Positions 36,097 through 45,546 of a stretch of DNA of 49,549 bases are shown here, piece by piece. The stretch is from Deltaproteobacteria bacterium (GTDB taxonomy: Bacteria; Desulfobacterota; Desulfomonilia; UBA1062): NCBI GenBank assembly GCA_029547045.1, contig JAKPQL010000028.1, positions 1 through 49,549 of the forward strand. The letters are read 5' to 3'. Both the position numbers and the translations under genes were made by a program. The notes under the pieces were generated by a model. That model was not told the DNA's origin, searched no databases, and worked only from the letters and a program-made list of their open reading frames with translations. Within the stretch, counting starts at the first letter, position 1, and every line of letters begins with the position of its first letter.

Positions 36097-36660
36097 TTAT
36101 GCGGCAACGGTGACCTTCGCAGGCCGCAGAACCCTGTCGTTCAACAGGAAACCCTTTTCGATCTCGTCCGCCACCATGCCCGGCTCCAGATCGGGCCGTG
36201 TCACCTGCATCATGGCGTCATGAATGTTCGGATCGAACGGCATGTTCGATGTTTGTATAGGTTCGACCCCGTGTTTTTTCAAGGTCTCCAGGAGCAGCCG
36301 CTCGATCATCTGGAGCCCCGTGATGAAGGGCTCGTCATCGGGATAGAGCTCCTGGGCAGACATGATGGACTTCTCGAGGGAATCGTAGACCAGGAGAAAG
36401 TCCCGCAGCACCGCCTCCTTGCCGTACTTGACAATGTCGGCGTGCTGGCGCTGCTGGCGTTTCTTCATGTTGTCCATCTCGGCCAGGGCCCGCAGGTACT
36501 TGTCCCTGAGCTCCTCAACCTGGGCCTTGAGCTCTTCCACGCCGGGCTCCGGGGCCGGCATGACCTGCTCGGGGGAGACGGCGGATTCCACCCCTTCCCC
36601 GCGCACCTCGTCCGCCACATCGCGGGTCATCTCATCCATGCTGTTCGTGTCATCAGGCAT
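36097..36660 (-). CDS. grpE: Nucleotide exchange factor GrpE, 187 aa
   Basis: Acidic N-terminus, long coiled coil (about 40-90: [20 protein letters not shown]), then the beta-domain signature ([12 protein letters not shown], and [16 protein letters not shown]). Releases ADP from DnaK. The ATG lies one base after the hrcA stop; the ribosome site GGAGG lies in the end of hrcA. Confidence 0.95.
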   Translation of the reverse strand: MPDDTNSMDEMTRDVADEVRGEGVESAVSPEQVMPAPEPGVEELKAQVEELRDKYLRALAEMDNMKKRQQRQHADIVKYGKEAVLRDFLLVYDSLEKSIMSAQELYPDDEPFITGLQMIERLLLETLKKHGVEPIQTSNMPFDPNIHDAMMQVTRPDLEPGMVADEIEKGFLLNDRVLRPAKVTVAA

Positions 36661-36661
36661 C

Positions 36662-37690
36662 TCACATATCCTCCAGAAACTCGCTCAGGACGCGTGCCAT
36701 GTACCCCACCAGGGGGATCATCCGTGAATAGTCCATGCGGATCGGCCCGATCACCCCAAGTGATCCCACCGGGATGTTGCGGCGGCAGTAGCCGCTCGCC
36801 ACCATGCTGAAATTGTCCATGCCGATGTGCTCCATCTCCTCCCCGAGCAGCACCGACACCCCCGGCATCTCGAGGACCCGGTTGAGGATCCGGATGATCC
36901 TGCCCTTGTCCTCGAAGGCGTTCACGATGTCGCGCAGCCTGTCAAGGTCGGCGACATCGGGTTTGTTGAAGACCGTCTCCTTGCCCTGAATGACGATGTC
37001 CGACACGTCCTGCACCGCGTTCAGCGCCGTCATGCCGAGGTCGAGGGCCTGCCCCACTATGGAGTCGAACCGCGCCTTCTCGGAGGACATCTCCCTGATG
37101 AGGCGGTCGCGCATCTCGTGGATGGTGAGGTCGGCATACCGCTCGTTCAGGTAGTTCGCATACTGGTCGAGCTTGTTCTGTGGCATGTCCTCTCCGGAGA
37201 CGATGTTGTTGTAGACCATGCCGGCACGGCTCACCAGTACCACCATGATGCGGGTATCATCGAGCCGCACGAAATCGATCCGCTTGAAGAAGAACGGGTC
37301 GATGCGCGGGAGGATGATGATGGATGCATTCTGGGAGATCTTCGAGAGGAGCAGGGACGCCTTCCGCAGGGTATCGTGCACGTCACCCGTGCCGTGGGAC
37401 ATCTGGCGGGAGATCATGGTCTTCTCCACCTTGGGCAGGGCCTTGACCTCCATGTCGCTCAGGTATCGCCGGAACCCCTCGGGGGTGGGTATCCTGCCGG
37501 CGGAGACGTGGGGCTGGTAGAGCAGCCCCATGTCCTCGAGGTCCGCCATGACGTTGCGGACCGTCGCCGGGGAGAGGGTGTAGAGGTACTTGCGGGAGAT
37601 GATCCGGGATCCCACCGGCTCACCGGTCTCAACATATTCACGGATGATGGCATTCAAAATGCTTTTATCTCGATCGGTTAGCTCGGGCAT
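36662..37690 (-). CDS. hrcA: Heat-inducible transcription repressor HrcA, 342 aa
   Basis: Winged helix at the N-terminus (PELTDRDKSILNAIIREYVE, then VGSRIISRKYLYTLSPATVR and LLYQPHVSAGRIPT) and the HrcA core, ending GVIGPIRMDYSRMIPLVGYM. It represses this operon through CIRCE and is folded by GroEL in known systems. The start at 37690 is preceded by AAGGGA; longer in-frame starts would run through the CIRCE element and the promoter. Confidence 0.95.
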   Translation of the reverse strand: MPELTDRDKSILNAIIREYVETGEPVGSRIISRKYLYTLSPATVRNVMADLEDMGLLYQPHVSAGRIPTPEGFRRYLSDMEVKALPKVEKTMISRQMSHGTGDVHDTLRKASLLLSKISQNASIIILPRIDPFFFKRIDFVRLDDTRIMVVLVSRAGMVYNNIVSGEDMPQNKLDQYANYLNERYADLTIHEMRDRLIREMSSEKARFDSIVGQALDLGMTALNAVQDVSDIVIQGKETVFNKPDVADLDRLRDIVNAFEDKGRIIRILNRVLEMPGVSVLLGEEMEHIGMDNFSMVASGYCRRNIPVGSLGVIGPIRMDYSRMIPLVGYMARVLSEFLEDM

Positions 37691-37701
37691 CGCTTCGTCC
37701 C

Positions 37702-37728
37702 TTAGCACTCGTCTCCCTGATCTGCTAA
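37702..37728 (-). promoter_or_regulatory. CIRCE operator (HrcA binding site)
   Basis: Plus strand: a perfect TTAGCACTC half-site (37702-37710), a spacer of exactly nine bases, then ATCTGCTAA (37720-37728), 6 of 9 to GAGTGCTAA. It begins at the predicted transcription start of the hrcA promoter and lies 12 bases before the hrcA ATG. Confidence 0.92.
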
Positions 37729-37735
37729 CAGGGCT

Positions 37736-37764
37736 CTTATAGAATCTCTCCCCCCCGATGTCAA
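37736..37764 (-). promoter_or_regulatory. hrcA-grpE-dnaK promoter
   Basis: On the minus strand TTGACA (37759-37764), 17-base G-rich spacer, TATAAG (37736-37741). The predicted start is near 37729, at the edge of CIRCE. No sigma32-type alternative was evident. Confidence 0.85.
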
Positions 37765-37982
37765 TATTCAACCTTCCCCCATCTGAGGATGCACCCCGCA
37801 GACCCTTCGGACGGCGCCATGTAAGCCTTTGCGCGCCGGTCCACGGAAGACGTTCCTTCGGGATGACGCCAGGGGCCAAGGACAGATTTTTCCTCGCTGG
37901 ACAACCGGGCGTTTTGATATTAAAGAGGCACCTGAGCCGTCCCTCAGGGGCGGCGCCGTCGAGACAGGAAAAGGGGCATCCC
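37765..37982 (+). other. Region upstream of argS
   Basis: No gene. A short stem (CCTGAG with CTCAGG, around 37931-37948) lies 35 bases before argS, and a TATTAA word near 37918 may be a -10 box, but no matching -35 is present. I see no T-box or other riboswitch. Confidence 0.4.
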
Positions 37983-39644
37983 ATGAAGGACAAGGTTGAA
38001 ACGCTGCTCAGAACCGCTCTCTCCCGGCTCATCGCCGAAGGCTTCCTGCCCGAGTTCGATCTCGGCACCGCGAGCGTGACCACCCCGCCGAACAAGGAGT
38101 TCGGCGACTTCGCCACGAACATCGCCATGGTGGTGGCCAAGAAGGCGAAGAAGTCCCCCCGGGACGTGGCACAGGCCCTGCAGAAGACCCTCATGGACAA
38201 CACCGATATGCTGCACAGGGTGGAAGTGGCGGGTCCCGGCTTCATCAACCTCTACCTGCACCCCTTCCTGTGGTCGGAGGTCCTCCGGGAAATCGTGGCC
38301 AAAGGAAGGGATTTCGGAAGGACGGATTTCGGCGCAGGCAGGAAGGTTCAGGTGGAGTTCGTGAGCGCAAACCCCACCGGACCCCTGCACATCGGCCACG
38401 GGAGAGGGGCCGCCGTGGGGGACACCCTGGTGCGCACCCTGGCCGCCGCGGGGTTCGACGTACAGGCGGAATACTACATCAACGACATCGGGAACCAGAT
38501 GAACAACCTGGGCCTGTCCGTGCTCGCACGGTACAGGGAACTCCACGGCGAGAGCGAGCCCTTCCCACAGACAGGGTACAAGGGCGACTACATCCGGGAT
38601 ATCGCAGGGGACCTGGCAAGGGTCCACGGGAAAGGGCTCCTGCAGATGGGACAGGAAGAAGCCGTTGCCGTATGCAGGGAGTTCGCGGCCGAGGCCATCA
38701 TGCGGGGGATCCGTGAAGACTTAAGCAGCTTCAACGTCCGCTTCGACCGATGGTTCAGCGAATCGAGCCTCTACCGCGACCACAAGGTGCAGAACGCTCT
38801 GGAATACCTGAAGACAAAGGACCTCAGCTACGAGGACGATGGCGCGCTGTGGTTCAGGACGTCGGCCTTCGGCGACGAGAAGGACCGGGTGCTCAGGAAG
38901 CAGGACGGATCGCTCACCTACTTCGCCCCGGATATCGCCTACCACAAGGACAAGCTGGACAGGGGCTTCGAGTGGATCATCGACATCTGGGGCGCTGACC
39001 ACCACGGGTACGTGCCCCGCATGAAGGCTGCCATCGCCGCCCTGGGTGCTGGCCCGGACTGCTTCCACGCCCTGCTCATCCAGCTCGTGTCCCTCATTCG
39101 CGACGGCAGGCCGGTCCAGATGTCCACCCGCGCGGGCGAATTCGTGACCCTGAGGGAGATCATCGACGAGGTGGGCAAGGATGTGGCCCGCTACTTCTTC
39201 ATGATGCGCAGGTGCGACGCACAACTCGTGTTCGACTTGGACCTGGCGAAGAAGAAGAGCGACGAAAACCCGGTGTTCTACATCCAATACGCACACGCTA
39301 GGATCTGCTCCATCCTGAAGAATGCCGCAGAGACGGGGCTGTCCCCGACCCTGGAGGGCACGGACCTGCACCTGCTCGCCTTGGGGGACGACCTCGACCT
39401 CATCAGGATTCTGGCCGGCTTCCCGGACATCGTGGTCTCCGCGGCCTCGGATCTGGAACCCCACCGGATCGCCTTCTACCTCTTGGATGTTGCAACGGCT
39501 TTCCACCGGTTCTATAATAGGAACCGGGTGATATCCGATGATCAGGCACAGACCGCCGCGAGGCTCGTCCTCGTGAGCGCGACGCGTCAGGTCATCGCCA
39601 ACGCGCTGGCCATCATGGGTATCGATGCACCGGAGAGCATGTAG
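37983..39644 (+). CDS. argS: Arginyl-tRNA synthetase, 553 aa
   Basis: Class I aaRS. The N-terminal Add1 domain is followed by VSANPTGPLHIGHGRGAAVG (HIGH motif); PVQMSTRAGEF replaces the KMSKS loop, as usual in many ArgS. The C-terminal anticodon-binding domain ends in ALAIMGIDAPESM. The start at 37983 follows AAAAGGGG; longer frames are unsupported. It precedes a SPOR gene by 6 bases. Confidence 0.96.
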   Translation: MKDKVETLLRTALSRLIAEGFLPEFDLGTASVTTPPNKEFGDFATNIAMVVAKKAKKSPRDVAQALQKTLMDNTDMLHRVEVAGPGFINLYLHPFLWSEVLREIVAKGRDFGRTDFGAGRKVQVEFVSANPTGPLHIGHGRGAAVGDTLVRTLAAAGFDVQAEYYINDIGNQMNNLGLSVLARYRELHGESEPFPQTGYKGDYIRDIAGDLARVHGKGLLQMGQEEAVAVCREFAAEAIMRGIREDLSSFNVRFDRWFSESSLYRDHKVQNALEYLKTKDLSYEDDGALWFRTSAFGDEKDRVLRKQDGSLTYFAPDIAYHKDKLDRGFEWIIDIWGADHHGYVPRMKAAIAALGAGPDCFHALLIQLVSLIRDGRPVQMSTRAGEFVTLREIIDEVGKDVARYFFMMRRCDAQLVFDLDLAKKKSDENPVFYIQYAHARICSILKNAAETGLSPTLEGTDLHLLALGDDLDLIRILAGFPDIVVSAASDLEPHRIAFYLLDVATAFHRFYNRNRVISDDQAQTAARLVLVSATRQVIANALAIMGIDAPESM

Positions 39645-39650
39645 GCGGGT

Positions 39651-40190
39651 ATGAGGGAAAAGGCCAAGAGGAAGAGGCGTAGAAGCCCCGAGCGCAAACA
39701 GTCTTCCACGGTGAAGAATGTGGCGCTGCTCTTCCTGTCGCTGGGCCTGCTCACCGGTGCCAGTCTGCTGTTCTCCTACCTGGGCAACCACTCCGATCTG
39801 TCCCTGGACCCCATCCAGAAGACCTGGGACGGCATCGTCTCTCCCCAGGACAAGGCCGAGGCCCAAGCCCCTGCAGAACAGCCGGAGCGCGCCTCGAGCG
39901 ACGTGGGCGGTTTCGACTATACCTTCTACGACATCCTGGCCCAGAAGGGGGGCGAGGATTCCCCTGAAGAACACTACAGCGTCCAGATCGGGGCGTTCAG
40001 ATCAAGGGAGCAGGCCAAGGAGCTCGCCCGGGACATGAAGGAACGCGCCAAGGTGACCTTCCGCATCGATACGGACGGAAAGCTGAGCTGTGTCCGGTGG
40101 GGGTCGTTCACCACCAGGGAGGCTGCGGACAGGCAGTGCGCCAAGCTCTCCGACAAGCTCGGGCGCACCTGCATTGTAGTCAAGATGTAG
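39651..40190 (+). CDS. SPOR-domain membrane protein, 179 aa
   Basis: Basic cytosolic N-terminus (KAKRKRRRSPERK), one membrane helix (about residues 23-44), a Pro/Ala-rich linker and a SPOR domain (about 107-178: HYSVQIGAFRSREQAKELAR). SPOR domains bind denuded peptidoglycan at the division septum (FtsN/DamX type). Its stop codon TAG is the left edge of a 30-bp palindrome. Confidence 0.88.
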   Translation: MREKAKRKRRRSPERKQSSTVKNVALLFLSLGLLTGASLLFSYLGNHSDLSLDPIQKTWDGIVSPQDKAEAQAPAEQPERASSDVGGFDYTFYDILAQKGGEDSPEEHYSVQIGAFRSREQAKELARDMKERAKVTFRIDTDGKLSCVRWGSFTTREAADRQCAKLSDKLGRTCIVVKM

Positions 40191-40218
40191 GCCGTGCACG
40201 CAGCTGCGTGCACGGCCT
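40189..40218. repeat. Perfect 30-bp palindrome between the SPOR gene and wecB
   Basis: Both halves (AGGCCGTGCACGCAG and CTGCGTGCACGGCCT) are exact reverse complements with no spacer. It may form a very stable RNA hairpin or cruciform. No U-tract follows, so it is unlike a normal terminator. The only canonical start codon of wecB upstream of the conserved region lies inside it. Confidence 0.9.
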
Positions 40219-40241
40219 CATGCACGCGAGGAGGAGAGGCC

Positions 40242-41285
40242 ATCATCCTGCACATCGTTGGGGCGCGGCCCCAGTTCATCAAGCTCGCTCCGGTGGTGCG
40301 GGCCTTCCGTGACCTGTCCCTCCCGTACAAGGTCCTGCACACGGGTCAGCACTACGACTACACCATGTCGGACCTCCACTTCTCCTCCCTGGGGCTCGCC
40401 GACCCCGACTTCCACCTGGGTATCGGGTCAGGGAGCCACGCGCGGCAGACCGCCCGCATGCTCGAAGGCATCGAAACCGTCCTGGTGGCCGAGAAACCCT
40501 CCTGTATCCTGGTGTACGGCGACACGAACTCCACCCTGGCGGGCGCCCTGAGTGCGGCAAAGCTCAAGGTACCGGTGGGCCATGTGGAGGCCGGCGTGAG
40601 AAGCTTCGACAAGGGTATGCCCGAGGAGATCAACCGCCTGGTGGCGGACCACGTGAGCGACCACCACTTCTGCCCCACGGCAAATGCGCTAGCACTCCTG
40701 CAGCACGAGGGGATCACGGGCACGCTCACCGGTGACGTCATGTACGATGCACTCCTGCAGACCCCGCCGGAAGACCTTTCGCACCCGTACACGACCCCCT
40801 TCGGCATCGTGACCATCCACCGGGCGGAGAACACCGATGCGCAGGAGAGGTTCCATGCCATCTGGGAAGGGCTCAGGCTCATTGCCAAGGAGTTGCCCAT
40901 GCTCTTCCCCGTGCACCCACGGACACGAAGCGCGTTTGGAGAGCTCCTGCGCGAGTCACCCCCGGGCATCCGCGTCATCGAGCCCGTGAGCTATTTCACC
41001 ATGCTCGCCATGATCAGGGACGCGTCCCTGGTGATCACCGATTCGGGCGGCGTCCAGAAGGAGGCCTTCCTGCTGGGCTCACCCTGTGTCACCGTACGCG
41101 ATGTCACCGAATGGCCCGAGACGGTGCAGGCCGGGGCCAACCGCCTGAGCGCTTCAGAGCCCGAGGCCCTGTACCATGCGGCCCAGGCCATGATGGGCAG
41201 ACGCGTCGTTCTCGAAGAGAACCCGTTCGGCAACGGGAGGGCAAGCTCCGCTATAGCCGAATTCGTCAAAGGCGTGTATAACTGA
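40242..41285 (+). CDS. wecB: UDP-N-acetylglucosamine 2-epimerase (non-hydrolysing), about 347 aa
   Basis: Interconverts UDP-GlcNAc and UDP-ManNAc for surface polysaccharide. Signatures: ILHIVGARPQFIKLAPVVRA, LVYGDTNSTLAGALSA, VGHVEAGVRSFDKGMPEEIN, VTIHRAENTD and ITDSGGVQKEAFLLG. Start problem: the family N-terminus and a well-spaced GGAGGA both point to base 42 of this block, where the codon is ATC instead of ATG (40242-40244). The only canonical alternative in frame is GTG at 40194, within the palindrome and without a ribosome site. Either AUC initiation, or an ATG-to-ATC change, or the GTG is used. Confidence 0.92.
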   Translation: MILHIVGARPQFIKLAPVVRAFRDLSLPYKVLHTGQHYDYTMSDLHFSSLGLADPDFHLGIGSGSHARQTARMLEGIETVLVAEKPSCILVYGDTNSTLAGALSAAKLKVPVGHVEAGVRSFDKGMPEEINRLVADHVSDHHFCPTANALALLQHEGITGTLTGDVMYDALLQTPPEDLSHPYTTPFGIVTIHRAENTDAQERFHAIWEGLRLIAKELPMLFPVHPRTRSAFGELLRESPPGIRVIEPVSYFTMLAMIRDASLVITDSGGVQKEAFLLGSPCVTVRDVTEWPETVQAGANRLSASEPEALYHAAQAMMGRRVVLEENPFGNGRASSAIAEFVKGVYN

Positions 41286-41370
41286 AGAACGGATCCCCTG
41301 CTTCCCGATTTTCCCTTCCGAGTCCGGATCCACCCCATGCATATGTACTGAGATGGAAAAAGGAGGAATC

Positions 41371-42309
41371 ATGAACACCACTACCCGTGGACCTGCCGGG
41401 GTGCGCGACCTGCTGGCCGGGGCGGAACAGGCCGCAGCTGCCAGGGACTCCGAGAGGGCCCTCGCGCTCTTCGGTGCATGCGTCGGTGAATACCTCAGGA
41501 AAAGGCTGCCATTCAAGGCCATTGCCGTGTCAAGGAAGGCAAAGACCCTGCTCGGACCGTTGCCCAAGGTCAGCTCGCTCATCATCCGCGCCTATCGGGA
41601 AGCAGGGCTTGAGGGCGATGCCCGATCCGAACTGGAACACGCGGCCGCAACCCTGCACAGGGATCGACTGGGCTTCTTTTCCGCTCTGGACGATGAAGCC
41701 TTCGTGGCCCTCCTCGAGGTCATGGACGTGGTGCGGATCCCCAAGGGGAAGACCGTGCTGAGGCGTTTCGATGCAGGAAACGATGTCTTCGTCATCCTTG
41801 CAGGCTCATGCGAGATCCTCAGGGACGACAGGAGGCTTTCAATGCTCAAGGCAGGCGACGTCTTCGGCGAGATCGGATTCTTCTCCCGGGGCGTGCGGAC
41901 CGCCACGGTGAAGACCCTGGAGGACAGCACCCTGCTCAGGATCCCCGCAGGGCCGCTGCAGGATCTGCAGGAATTCCACCTCTGTCTGAGACAGGTCCTG
42001 GAGAGCGTCTACAGCGAGCGCATCATGAAGAAGGTCACCGAAGACCTCGAGGAGGCCGATCCTTCGGCGGCAGCGCCCGAGATCATCGCAACCCTGCGCT
42101 ATGCCAAAGGCCAGGACATCCCGGTCCACCCAAGGGGCAGCGTGGCGGTGCTCAAGCACGGCATCGTGGAGATGGACTACGACAACCTGTGCCTCAGGAC
42201 CAAGCGCTACCTCAAACCGGGATCCATCATCGACCGCAAGCGCGGCCGGGCCCGGGCCAGCACCAACGTGGTGATCATGCTCACGAACGTGTTGCGAAGA
42301 ACACCGTGA
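41371..42309 (+). CDS. Cyclic nucleotide-binding-domain protein, 312 aa
   Basis: N-terminal helical repeat region (about 1-95), then a cNMP-binding beta-roll (about 95-215): IPKGKTVLRRFDAGNDVFVI, LKAGDVFGEIGFFSRGVRTA and TLEDSTLLRIPAG. The phosphate-cassette arginine position reads FSRGVRTA. The last 80 residues lack a helix-turn-helix of CRP type. Probably a signal-binding adaptor rather than a transcription factor. The start at 41371 follows AAGGAGG; an upstream ATG at 41353 has none. Confidence 0.82.
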   Translation: MNTTTRGPAGVRDLLAGAEQAAAARDSERALALFGACVGEYLRKRLPFKAIAVSRKAKTLLGPLPKVSSLIIRAYREAGLEGDARSELEHAAATLHRDRLGFFSALDDEAFVALLEVMDVVRIPKGKTVLRRFDAGNDVFVILAGSCEILRDDRRLSMLKAGDVFGEIGFFSRGVRTATVKTLEDSTLLRIPAGPLQDLQEFHLCLRQVLESVYSERIMKKVTEDLEEADPSAAAPEIIATLRYAKGQDIPVHPRGSVAVLKHGIVEMDYDNLCLRTKRYLKPGSIIDRKRGRARASTNVVIMLTNVLRRTP

Positions 42310-42326
42310 TCCCGCCCGGGTCATGC

Positions 42327-43067
42327 TCAGCCCGCAGCGCCAACCCCTGCGGCGCAGGCCATGACAATGCCCGCGGCCACGGCCACGTTCAGCGACTCGG
42401 TCCTGCCGGTCATGGGGATGGCCACGGTGTCATGGCACAGGGCGAGAACTTCCTCCCGGATTCCCGAGGCCTCCTGACCCAGGCAGACCGCGGTCTTCCC
42501 CAGGAACAGGGAGGGGGAGAGCCTCGCGCTCCCCTGGACGCTCAGGGCCAGCAGGCGGTGAGGCAGCCGCTTCAGGTCGGCGGGTGTGCCCCGGCTTATG
42601 CGGATGCCCAGGCAGGAGCCCATGGACGCCCTCACCGCCTTTGGCGAAAAGGGGCTGGCCGTACCCTCAAGGACCACCATGCCGCCGAAGCCGAAGGCCT
42701 CTGCGGAGCGCACGATGGCGCCCACATTCCCCGGGTCCTGCAGGCCGTCCAGGATGACCACCCGCTCCATGTCCACCACCTCGTCCATCGCCGCCCACGG
42801 CACCTCGAAGAAGGCCAGAATGCCCTGGGGCGTTTCCGTCTGCGCCACTCCGGCGAAGAGGGGGGCTGAGAGCACCATGTCCGGCTGCACCGGGACATCG
42901 GAATCACCGAGAAAGTCCCCGGTTACCGCCACGAGTCGCGGTACGCACCCCCGCGACAGGGCGTCGGCCACGAGCCTCCTGCCCTCCAGCAACATGACCC
43001 CCCTGTCCTTCCGGAGGTCAAGGAGGGCTCTGTACAGGGGGTTGTGCCTGCTCGTGATGACGCCCAT
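42327..43067 (-). CDS. TrmH/SpoU-family RNA 2'-O-methyltransferase, 246 aa
   Basis: SPOUT knot enzyme: substrate-binding N-terminal domain (TSRHNPLYRALLDLRKDRG, VMLLEGRRLVADAL), then VVILDGLQDPGNVGAIVRSA, LGQEASGIREEV and IPMTGRTESLNVAVAAGI, the SAM-binding trefoil. Likely methylates rRNA (RlmB-like) or tRNA. AAGGA precedes the ATG. It lies 18 bases after the slipin stop and converges with the cNMP gene. Confidence 0.9.
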   Translation of the reverse strand: MGVITSRHNPLYRALLDLRKDRGVMLLEGRRLVADALSRGCVPRLVAVTGDFLGDSDVPVQPDMVLSAPLFAGVAQTETPQGILAFFEVPWAAMDEVVDMERVVILDGLQDPGNVGAIVRSAEAFGFGGMVVLEGTASPFSPKAVRASMGSCLGIRISRGTPADLKRLPHRLLALSVQGSARLSPSLFLGKTAVCLGQEASGIREEVLALCHDTVAIPMTGRTESLNVAVAAGIVMACAAGVGAAG

Positions 43068-43085
43068 ATGGTCCTTGAGATGGCG

Positions 43086-43832
43086 TTATTTCTTGGTGAA
43101 AGGCGCCAGCAGGTCTATGGGCAGCGGGATGATGGTGTTCGTGGACCCCTCCGAGGATATCTCGCGGATGGTCTGCAGGAATCTGAGCTGCACCGCGATG
43201 GGCTCCTTGGCGATGACCACGGCGGCCTCGTAGAGCTTCTGCGCGGCCTGGAACTCGCCCTCGGAATTGATGACCTTGGCGCGGCGCTCACGCTCGGCCT
43301 CGGCCTGCTTCGCCATGGCCCGCTGCATCTCCTCGGGCAGGTCGATGTGCTTGAGCTCCACGGCCGAGACCTTGATCCCCCAGGGGTCGGTCTGCCGGTC
43401 CAGGATACCCTGGATGTGCGCGCTCACCTCCTCGCGCTTGGAGAGGAGCTCGTCCAGCTCTGCCTGCCCGCACACAGACCGGAGCGTGGTCTGGCTGAGC
43501 TGGCTCGTGGCATAGAGGTAGTTCTCCACCTCGATGATGGCCTTCAGCGGGTCGATGACCCGGAAATACACCACCGCATTCACCTTGACCGTGACGTTGT
43601 CCTTGGTGATAACATCCTGGGGCGGCACGTCCTGCACGATGGTCCTCAGGCTGATCCGGATGAACCGGTCCACGAAGGGGATGATGATGATCAGCCCAGG
43701 GCCCTTGGGATCGCCCAGCACCCTCCCGAGCCGGAACACCACTGCCCGCTCGTATTCGTTGAGGATCTTGACTGCTGAAACGAGAAAAAACACCGTCAGG
43801 ACGACGATGGTGATGAGTACGTACCCGCCCAT
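43086..43832 (-). CDS. Slipin / SPFH-band 7 membrane protein, 248 aa
   Basis: One N-terminal membrane helix (about 4-23), then the SPFH domain ([56 protein letters not shown]) and a helical tail rich in Glu/Arg ([20 protein letters not shown]). Stomatin-like scaffold of the inner membrane. No NfeD partner gene is adjacent, which is unusual for many slipins. AGGAGG ribosome site. Confidence 0.93.
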   Translation of the reverse strand: MGGYVLITIVVLTVFFLVSAVKILNEYERAVVFRLGRVLGDPKGPGLIIIIPFVDRFIRISLRTIVQDVPPQDVITKDNVTVKVNAVVYFRVIDPLKAIIEVENYLYATSQLSQTTLRSVCGQAELDELLSKREEVSAHIQGILDRQTDPWGIKVSAVELKHIDLPEEMQRAMAKQAEAERERRAKVINSEGEFQAAQKLYEAAVVIAKEPIAVQLRFLQTIREISSEGSTNTIIPLPIDLLAPFTKK

Positions 43833-43867
43833 AGAACACCTCCTGAACGCGGTTAATGTGTGAGATC

Positions 43868-45484
43868 CTACTGTACTGCGCTGACCCTGAGCGGCCTGTC
43901 AAGGGTCTGGTCGTCCAGCATGGTGAGCCGCTTGAGGCTCTCCTGCCTGAAGCCGGCCAGGGCCCTGCCGCCGAGCGCCGGCCCGTTCACCTGCCTGAGC
44001 CGCAACGGATTCACGTACCGCCCCTTGTGCTGGACCCTGAAGTCGAGGTGCGGCCCCGTGGCATAGCCCGTTGCCCCCACGTACCCGATCACCTCACCCT
44101 GGGCGATCTTCCTTCCTTTCTTGATGCCCTTGGCGAACCGTGACAGGTGGCCGTAGTGGCTCATATACCCTGCGGGGTGCCTGACGGTGATGGTCTTGCC
44201 GAAGCCCCTGGACCATCCGCAGGAAGTGACCCGCCCGTCACCCAGGGCCACCACCGGCGTCCCCGAGGGGGCGGCGTAATCCACCCCGAGATGGGGCCTG
44301 CGGACGTGGAAGATGGGGTGGATGCGGCTCAGCGAGAACCCCGAGGATATGCGGCGGTAGTTCAGCGGCGCCTTGAGGAAGAGCTTCCGGATGGGTTTCC
44401 CGTGCTCGTCGTAATACCCAGAGGTGCCTCTGCCGTTGTCGTAGTACACAGCCAGGTGCTCCTTGCCCTGGAGCACGAACCTCGCCGCCAGGACACGGCC
44501 GCAGCCCCCGGGTTCGCCCTCTATGGCGTACCGCTCGTACAGGACCGTGTACGTGTCTCCGTTGTGGAGATCCGTGAAGAAGTTGATGTCCCATCCGAAG
44601 ATGTCCGTGAGGTCCATGACGATCTCGGGCTGCACGCCTGCCTGCACGGCGGATTCGTACAGGGAGCCCTGCACGGTCCCGTGGGCCCGCTCATAGGTGA
44701 CCTCCATGGCCCGTTCGTGCGCCTGCGCCGTGAAGGCATCCCCCTGGGAGGTAATCTCCAGGTATCTCCCGGGGTCGATGTCATAGGTGAGCCTGGCAAG
44801 CGTGTCCGGGGCCTCGCCCTTGACCCATATCTTCAGGGAGTGGCCCGGAGAGATGCCGGCCAGGTTGTAGGTGTCCCTGGCGCAGGTGAACAGGGCATGG
44901 ATCTGCGTGGCATCGATCCCGCACCCCTTCAGGAGGGTGAAGATGGAATCCCCCCTGCGGACCGCAACTTCCTTCATCCTCATGGACTCTGCGATCTGCG
45001 GTTCCACGATCTGGTCGATTCTCTCGGTCCTGGCTTCGATGGCGCCGTTCTCCACGCTCACCGAGAGCATGCTCGAACAGGAGATCACGTACTCCATGCC
45101 CAGGAGGTTCTGGTTTCCGCGGTCAAAGAGAAGGGTGAGCCTGTTCCCGGGTACGAGTTCCGACAGGTCGCACAGCTCTTCCACCGTGGCCTGGATGTCC
45201 TGGGCCTGCCGCAGGGGCACGCCATTCTCCTTCAGGATGCCCGGAAAGGTGTCCCCCCGGCTCACGGTGATATCCACCCTGGTGTGAGCCTGTGGAGGCC
45301 CAGGCAGCGACTGCGTGGCCTCAGGGGCGAAAACGGGTGCATGGGCCACACGGTCCGAGCCCGGCCCGAGGAATGCGCAGAAGATGGCCCCCACTGCCAC
45401 GAATAGGGTCAAGTATATGATTTTGCTCGGGTTCCTCCTCTTCCTCCCCAGGTACGGGAACCCCCCCTTGTATGACAAACCCAT
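43868..45484 (-). CDS. M23-family metallopeptidase with LysM/OapA-like domains, 538 aa
   Basis: Short cytosolic N-terminus, membrane helix (about 20-42), two LysM/OapA-like segments ([20 protein letters not shown] and [15 protein letters not shown]), and a C-terminal LytM domain with [20 protein letters not shown] (HxxxD zinc motif) and SHYGHLSRF (HxH). Probably a peptidoglycan endopeptidase acting in cell elongation or division. The start at 45484 is chosen because longer frames run into the divergent gene. No ribosome site, and the -10 box is only 10 bases away. Confidence 0.85.
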   Translation of the reverse strand: MGLSYKGGFPYLGRKRRNPSKIIYLTLFVAVGAIFCAFLGPGSDRVAHAPVFAPEATQSLPGPPQAHTRVDITVSRGDTFPGILKENGVPLRQAQDIQATVEELCDLSELVPGNRLTLLFDRGNQNLLGMEYVISCSSMLSVSVENGAIEARTERIDQIVEPQIAESMRMKEVAVRRGDSIFTLLKGCGIDATQIHALFTCARDTYNLAGISPGHSLKIWVKGEAPDTLARLTYDIDPGRYLEITSQGDAFTAQAHERAMEVTYERAHGTVQGSLYESAVQAGVQPEIVMDLTDIFGWDINFFTDLHNGDTYTVLYERYAIEGEPGGCGRVLAARFVLQGKEHLAVYYDNGRGTSGYYDEHGKPIRKLFLKAPLNYRRISSGFSLSRIHPIFHVRRPHLGVDYAAPSGTPVVALGDGRVTSCGWSRGFGKTITVRHPAGYMSHYGHLSRFAKGIKKGRKIAQGEVIGYVGATGYATGPHLDFRVQHKGRYVNPLRLRQVNGPALGGRALAGFRQESLKRLTMLDDQTLDRPLRVSAVQ

Positions 45485-45494
45485 GGTTACGGGC

Positions 45495-45523
45495 TTTATA
45501 AAAGGAATTTGTTGCAATATCAA
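45495..45523 (-). promoter_or_regulatory. Promoter of the M23 peptidase gene
   Basis: On the minus strand TTGATA (45518-45523), 17 bases, then TATAAA (45495-45500). The ATG follows after 10 bases, leaving a 5' leader of about four bases. Confidence 0.7.
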
Positions 45524-45546
45524 GCAAGTTTTGCCTTTATGGGTGC

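Noticed and set aside
37791..37982. T-box or other riboswitch upstream of argS
   Set aside because: No T-box core sequence or specifier arrangement; only a short stem.
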